DNA of 64,000 nucleotides, from assembly GCF_027596085.1 (NCBI RefSeq), contig NC_072460.1, forward strand, positions 6,246,012-6,310,011, given 5' to 3'. The notes beneath the pieces are model-generated. The model had not been told where the DNA came from and ran no database searches. It saw nothing but the letters and a program-made list of their open reading frames with translations. Both the position numbers and the translations under genes were made by a program. How positions within the stretch are numbered: the stretch's first letter is position 1; each line of letters begins with the position of its first letter. Positions 60,581 through 64,000 of the stretch are shown piece by piece. Source of the DNA: Anoplopoma fimbria (taxonomy: Eukaryota > Chordata > Actinopteri > Perciformes > Anoplopomatidae).

Positions 60581-60831
60581 ACCTCCAAAGCTCTCTCAGT
60601 ACCGTAGCACGTTAGATTGCTCTTCGTTGGTATGAAGATCTTGTTACTTTTGTAAAGACAATCACTTTTCTGAACCTGTCAACATAGTGGCCTTGGTTGT
60701 AGACAGATGGTAGCTGCTCACTGCACATCCACCTCCAGGTGGTGTGCCTCCCCCCCCCACCTTGTTGTTCTGGGTTTACACAAACGATACCTCCCACCCC
60801 ACAAGCCTATGCACCCTGGCTTGTTATTGTA

Positions 60832-60996
<165 letters not shown>

Positions 60997-61080
60997 CCAG
61001 GCCGTCAGTGGTCTCCATCAGTTCAACAGTAGTCGGATCAAGTCTGCTTGTCCAGCTGCTGAATCGCCCCCTACCAGGCT

Positions 61081-61082
<2 letters not shown>

Positions 61083-61147
<65 letters not shown>

Positions 61148-61156
61148 ACACACACA
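61083..61156. repeat. CA microsatellite
   Basis: About 36 CA units with one GA interruption near 61142. Together with the TG tract at 60833-60994 it forms an inverted pair 88 bases apart, able to form a large hairpin. Confidence 0.95.
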
Positions 61157-61199
61157 TTTTTGCACCGGCTTTCATTCCTGATCCTAAACAAACAGTAAC

Positions 61200-64000
61200 T
61201 TTAACCCTCGACGAACCGAAATCTTAAGCCAATTTTATTTTTATTTTTTTCAGGATTGAGGCTCCCCACAAATGTCTTTAATTGGTTTTAGCAAAGCGGG
61301 TCATTGTATACCTCCCACACACACACAAAAACACACACCGTGGCCTTCGGGCTTTGTGTCCCCTCTAAATGAATCTTCCTCTCCCCCATCGTCCCCACAG
61401 AGGCATGTCCAGATAGGCCATGTCTGTCTCCCTCTCTCCCCTCCCTCCGTCCCTCCCTCCTGTCGTTCTTTGCATCTTTTTTTCTTTATCCTGGGGTCCC
61501 ACAGTTTGACCCCAGTTGCCCTTGACACATGCATTTCTACAGCGCCCTGGCCAACCAACGCGGCCTCGCGTGGCCCCTGGTGTCATATTTAGGCCCCGCT
61601 AATTGAAACCAACAACAACCCCTTGGCGAGGCGACAATGAGCGTTTTGGTTTTTTTTGCGCCCATGTGTCGTCGTGATGGATGCATGAGGAGAATTGATG
61701 TTCCGTCACATTCACACTAGCGATCATCAGATCATCTATTGTTGAGACTTTAGGTTTTTCTCTACCAGGGTAGTGGCAATCCATTCCCTCAAAAAAAGGT
61801 TTATTATTTTCCTAAAACACCAGGGCTCTCTACTTTTACATATATATTAAGAGACATGTCATTGAGGAGTTGTTTGCGGTTGTGAGATAGCCCTGTTCAT
61901 GAATAATTTTTTTTGTCTTTGTTGTAATATTTTTCCCCTGTCTGTTAATTAACTGAATATAAAAACAACTTAATGAAGAAAAAGTGCAGCATAAAAAGGT
62001 TTAATAAAATGTAACTTAAATAACTGATAAGCTGTACAAAGTCCGAAGAGGAAACTATAATATTCACACGATCATGGCGCTGTGATACGCTTTCCTTATC
62101 CCTGTCTATTTGAAGCACTTGGATAAATGACATGAGAAGAACCCTCTCACTAAATGGACTTTAAACATGGGCCGGTTGCGACGCATTGGGCAGCTGCACT
62201 TGGGAGCGAGTCTGTTGACAAAAGGGGATGCAAATTGGGAGATAAAAAGAAGAAACTCTTAGCCTTTTAGCTTCTCTCTGTGTGTACCAAGCAGGTGACA
62301 ACAGCACGGCACATCTGTTGCTCTGCTCCAAAGAAAAAAGTGCTCAATGCACTCTTTATGGAGTGGAGAGTAAATTATCTCCCCGGACGGTAATGTCTCT
62401 TCGGGTGTCTCCAGAAAAAACTCTTGCACACTTTAATTCTGATCTTGAATGAGAAGAAAAATATTGTGGGCTTAGCATAAAGAATAAAAGAAGGGGGGTG
62501 GGGTTCTCTCAAAGCTACTGTAATTAATCCCAAGCATCAGTCGGACCATTCTCATTAATAATGCATTTCTGAGCAGCAGTCCTGACAGGATTTAAGTCTT
62601 TTATTCAAAGATTCAGCAACAATGCCATGCGACCATTGGAGCCAATTTGCTTTGCCCGATAGCCAGCAACCAAAAAAAAAAACTAAACGTGTTTCAGGTT
62701 CCAACATGTTTTAGGGTTTGAAACAATAAGGAGAACGGTTTTGCATGGCAATTAGAATGCATTCAGAGGTCAATCATTGCCAGTCCATTATCTTGTCTTC
62801 ATAACAAAGCAGAAACAAATAAAAGCCAAATCATAAAAAGGGAAAGCTATTTTGTTTTGTTTGTTTTTCCTACCCTTTTGTATGTATGTGATCTACATAT
62901 GATGGAAAAAGCAACAAAAATAAAGTGTTAAAAAAAGAAGAAGGGAAAGCTAAATAACTACCTAGAAAAGGTTGAAAAAGACCTTCAGTTTTCGAAAAAG
63001 TTCATAGCACCTTTGTAGTACTCTAGTCAGCAATATAAAACATACTCAATCACAATTAAAATTCTTGCTTTCCAAATATTAAATAAAAGTATTATCAACA
63101 AAGTATCAAAAGTAAAAGTACTGGTTCTACAGAAGATTAGCCCCAGTGACTGATGTATTATTATATATCACATGAAATTGTTAATACTAATGCATCTGTG
63201 TTTAAGCAGCGTTTTACAGTTGTTTGCGGTGGAGGTCACTTTTAGCAATATTCATACTTAAAGGTAGCTCCAAAACTAGGCTTCAGGCCCCCATCAAAGG
63301 GTCACAAGATGAATCATTGGGGGTTTTTCAGTGGTTGGTTTGGTAGCAAAGAGGGAGCAAAACATTGTTCGCCGACACAAATTTGTATTAATATTTTGAG
63401 CATTTTCCCTATTGGGGAAATATTAGAAACTGGACCTTTTTGGGCAAAGAACAGTTATTTAAACAGAACCATCTGAGGGGTTTAAAGGGGAATAGTGTCA
63501 ACTAACAACATCTGAAAGAGACAAAAGTAAACACTTAAAAAAATACTTATACTTATAAACTTTAATTGTATAGCATTTTTCTTAACAATGCTACAAAGTG
63601 CATGACAAAAGAAAAACAACAACAAGGCAGATATAATGAGATAAGACTAAAGGTCATGAGCACAGTGCAGGTAGACACAATAAAATTAATGAGGAATAAA
63701 AAACTGTGTAAAAAAACCCAAAACGATTATCAACCATTTCCAAAAGCTTTGGAAGTTTTAAGACGAGAATAAAAATAAGTTAGAGATGACAAAAACATCT
63801 AAAATGGGCGGTTCAAATAATGACATTTCCCTAGAAGATAGCCGCATATGCTCTGTGTGTTTGTGTTCACTTTACAATTATGCTCCAGTCCGTGTGGATC
63901 GCTCGTAGATTCTGTTTGTCTTTCGCTGGCCTGAGCACATCCAAAACCACGTGGTCAGGCGGTGGTTTGGCTTTGATCGGGGATGTTTGCTTCCTCAGCG
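61200..64000. other. Non-coding right end of the window
   Basis: No exon recognised. 62160-62660 is unique, non-repetitive and has clustered homeodomain-like words (taattaatccc, attaataatgcat), which could mark a regulatory element. 63560-63680 has LINE-tail-like wording (gtatagcatttttctt, tgctacaaagtgc), only weakly supported. Confidence 0.35.

Overview
The window is vertebrate nuclear DNA, most likely from a percomorph teleost fish. Genes are split by GT-AG introns with family-typical exon sizes, and the DNA between them carries fish-type repeats: Tc1 elements, TTAA-flanked MITEs, LINE tails with an AAGAT-type repeat, and long CA/TG microsatellites. No bacterial genes, CRISPR arrays, operons, rRNA or tRNA genes were seen.

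Left part (about 3.2-32.3 kb): three tandem plus-strand copies of a type II keratin gene (A 3740-7876, B 14465-18476, C 22021-26036). Each has nine coding exons, a TATA box and a polyadenylation signal about 0.7 kb after the stop. Only copy C reads through from start to stop (577 aa). Copies A and B carry frameshifts in the Gly-rich head exon, and B also has one in the tail. Each copy is followed by the same 3' flank and a minus-strand Tc1 element. The three Tc1 copies are cut at different points, which records how the array formed. Between A and B lies a GC-rich minisatellite (12041-13452) with 15 exact copies of GGTCAAAGTGACC, the estrogen-response-element core spacing. Copy C's flank alone carries a LINE insertion and a TTAA-flanked element of about 1.2 kb; the matching empty sites are present beside A and B.

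Middle part (33979-43647, minus strand): a complete 12-exon p38-type MAP kinase gene (364 aa). The methionine gatekeeper and other residues place it in the p38 gamma/delta (mapk12/mapk13) group. Its introns hold dispersed repeats, including an inverted pair that brackets exons 3-8.

Right part (43.7-64 kb): no coding exon recognised. It contains a shuffled duplication built around small Tc1-type MITEs (44.3-47.5 kb), a possible 5' non-coding exon of a plus-strand gene (47565-47919), long microsatellites, a 15-bp satellite, and long stretches that may be intron or regulatory DNA of a gene lying beyond the window.

Keratin C would make an epithelial intermediate-filament protein, and the kinase is a stress-signalling enzyme. 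Nothing in the sequence shows a direct functional link between them; they are neighbours on opposite strands.
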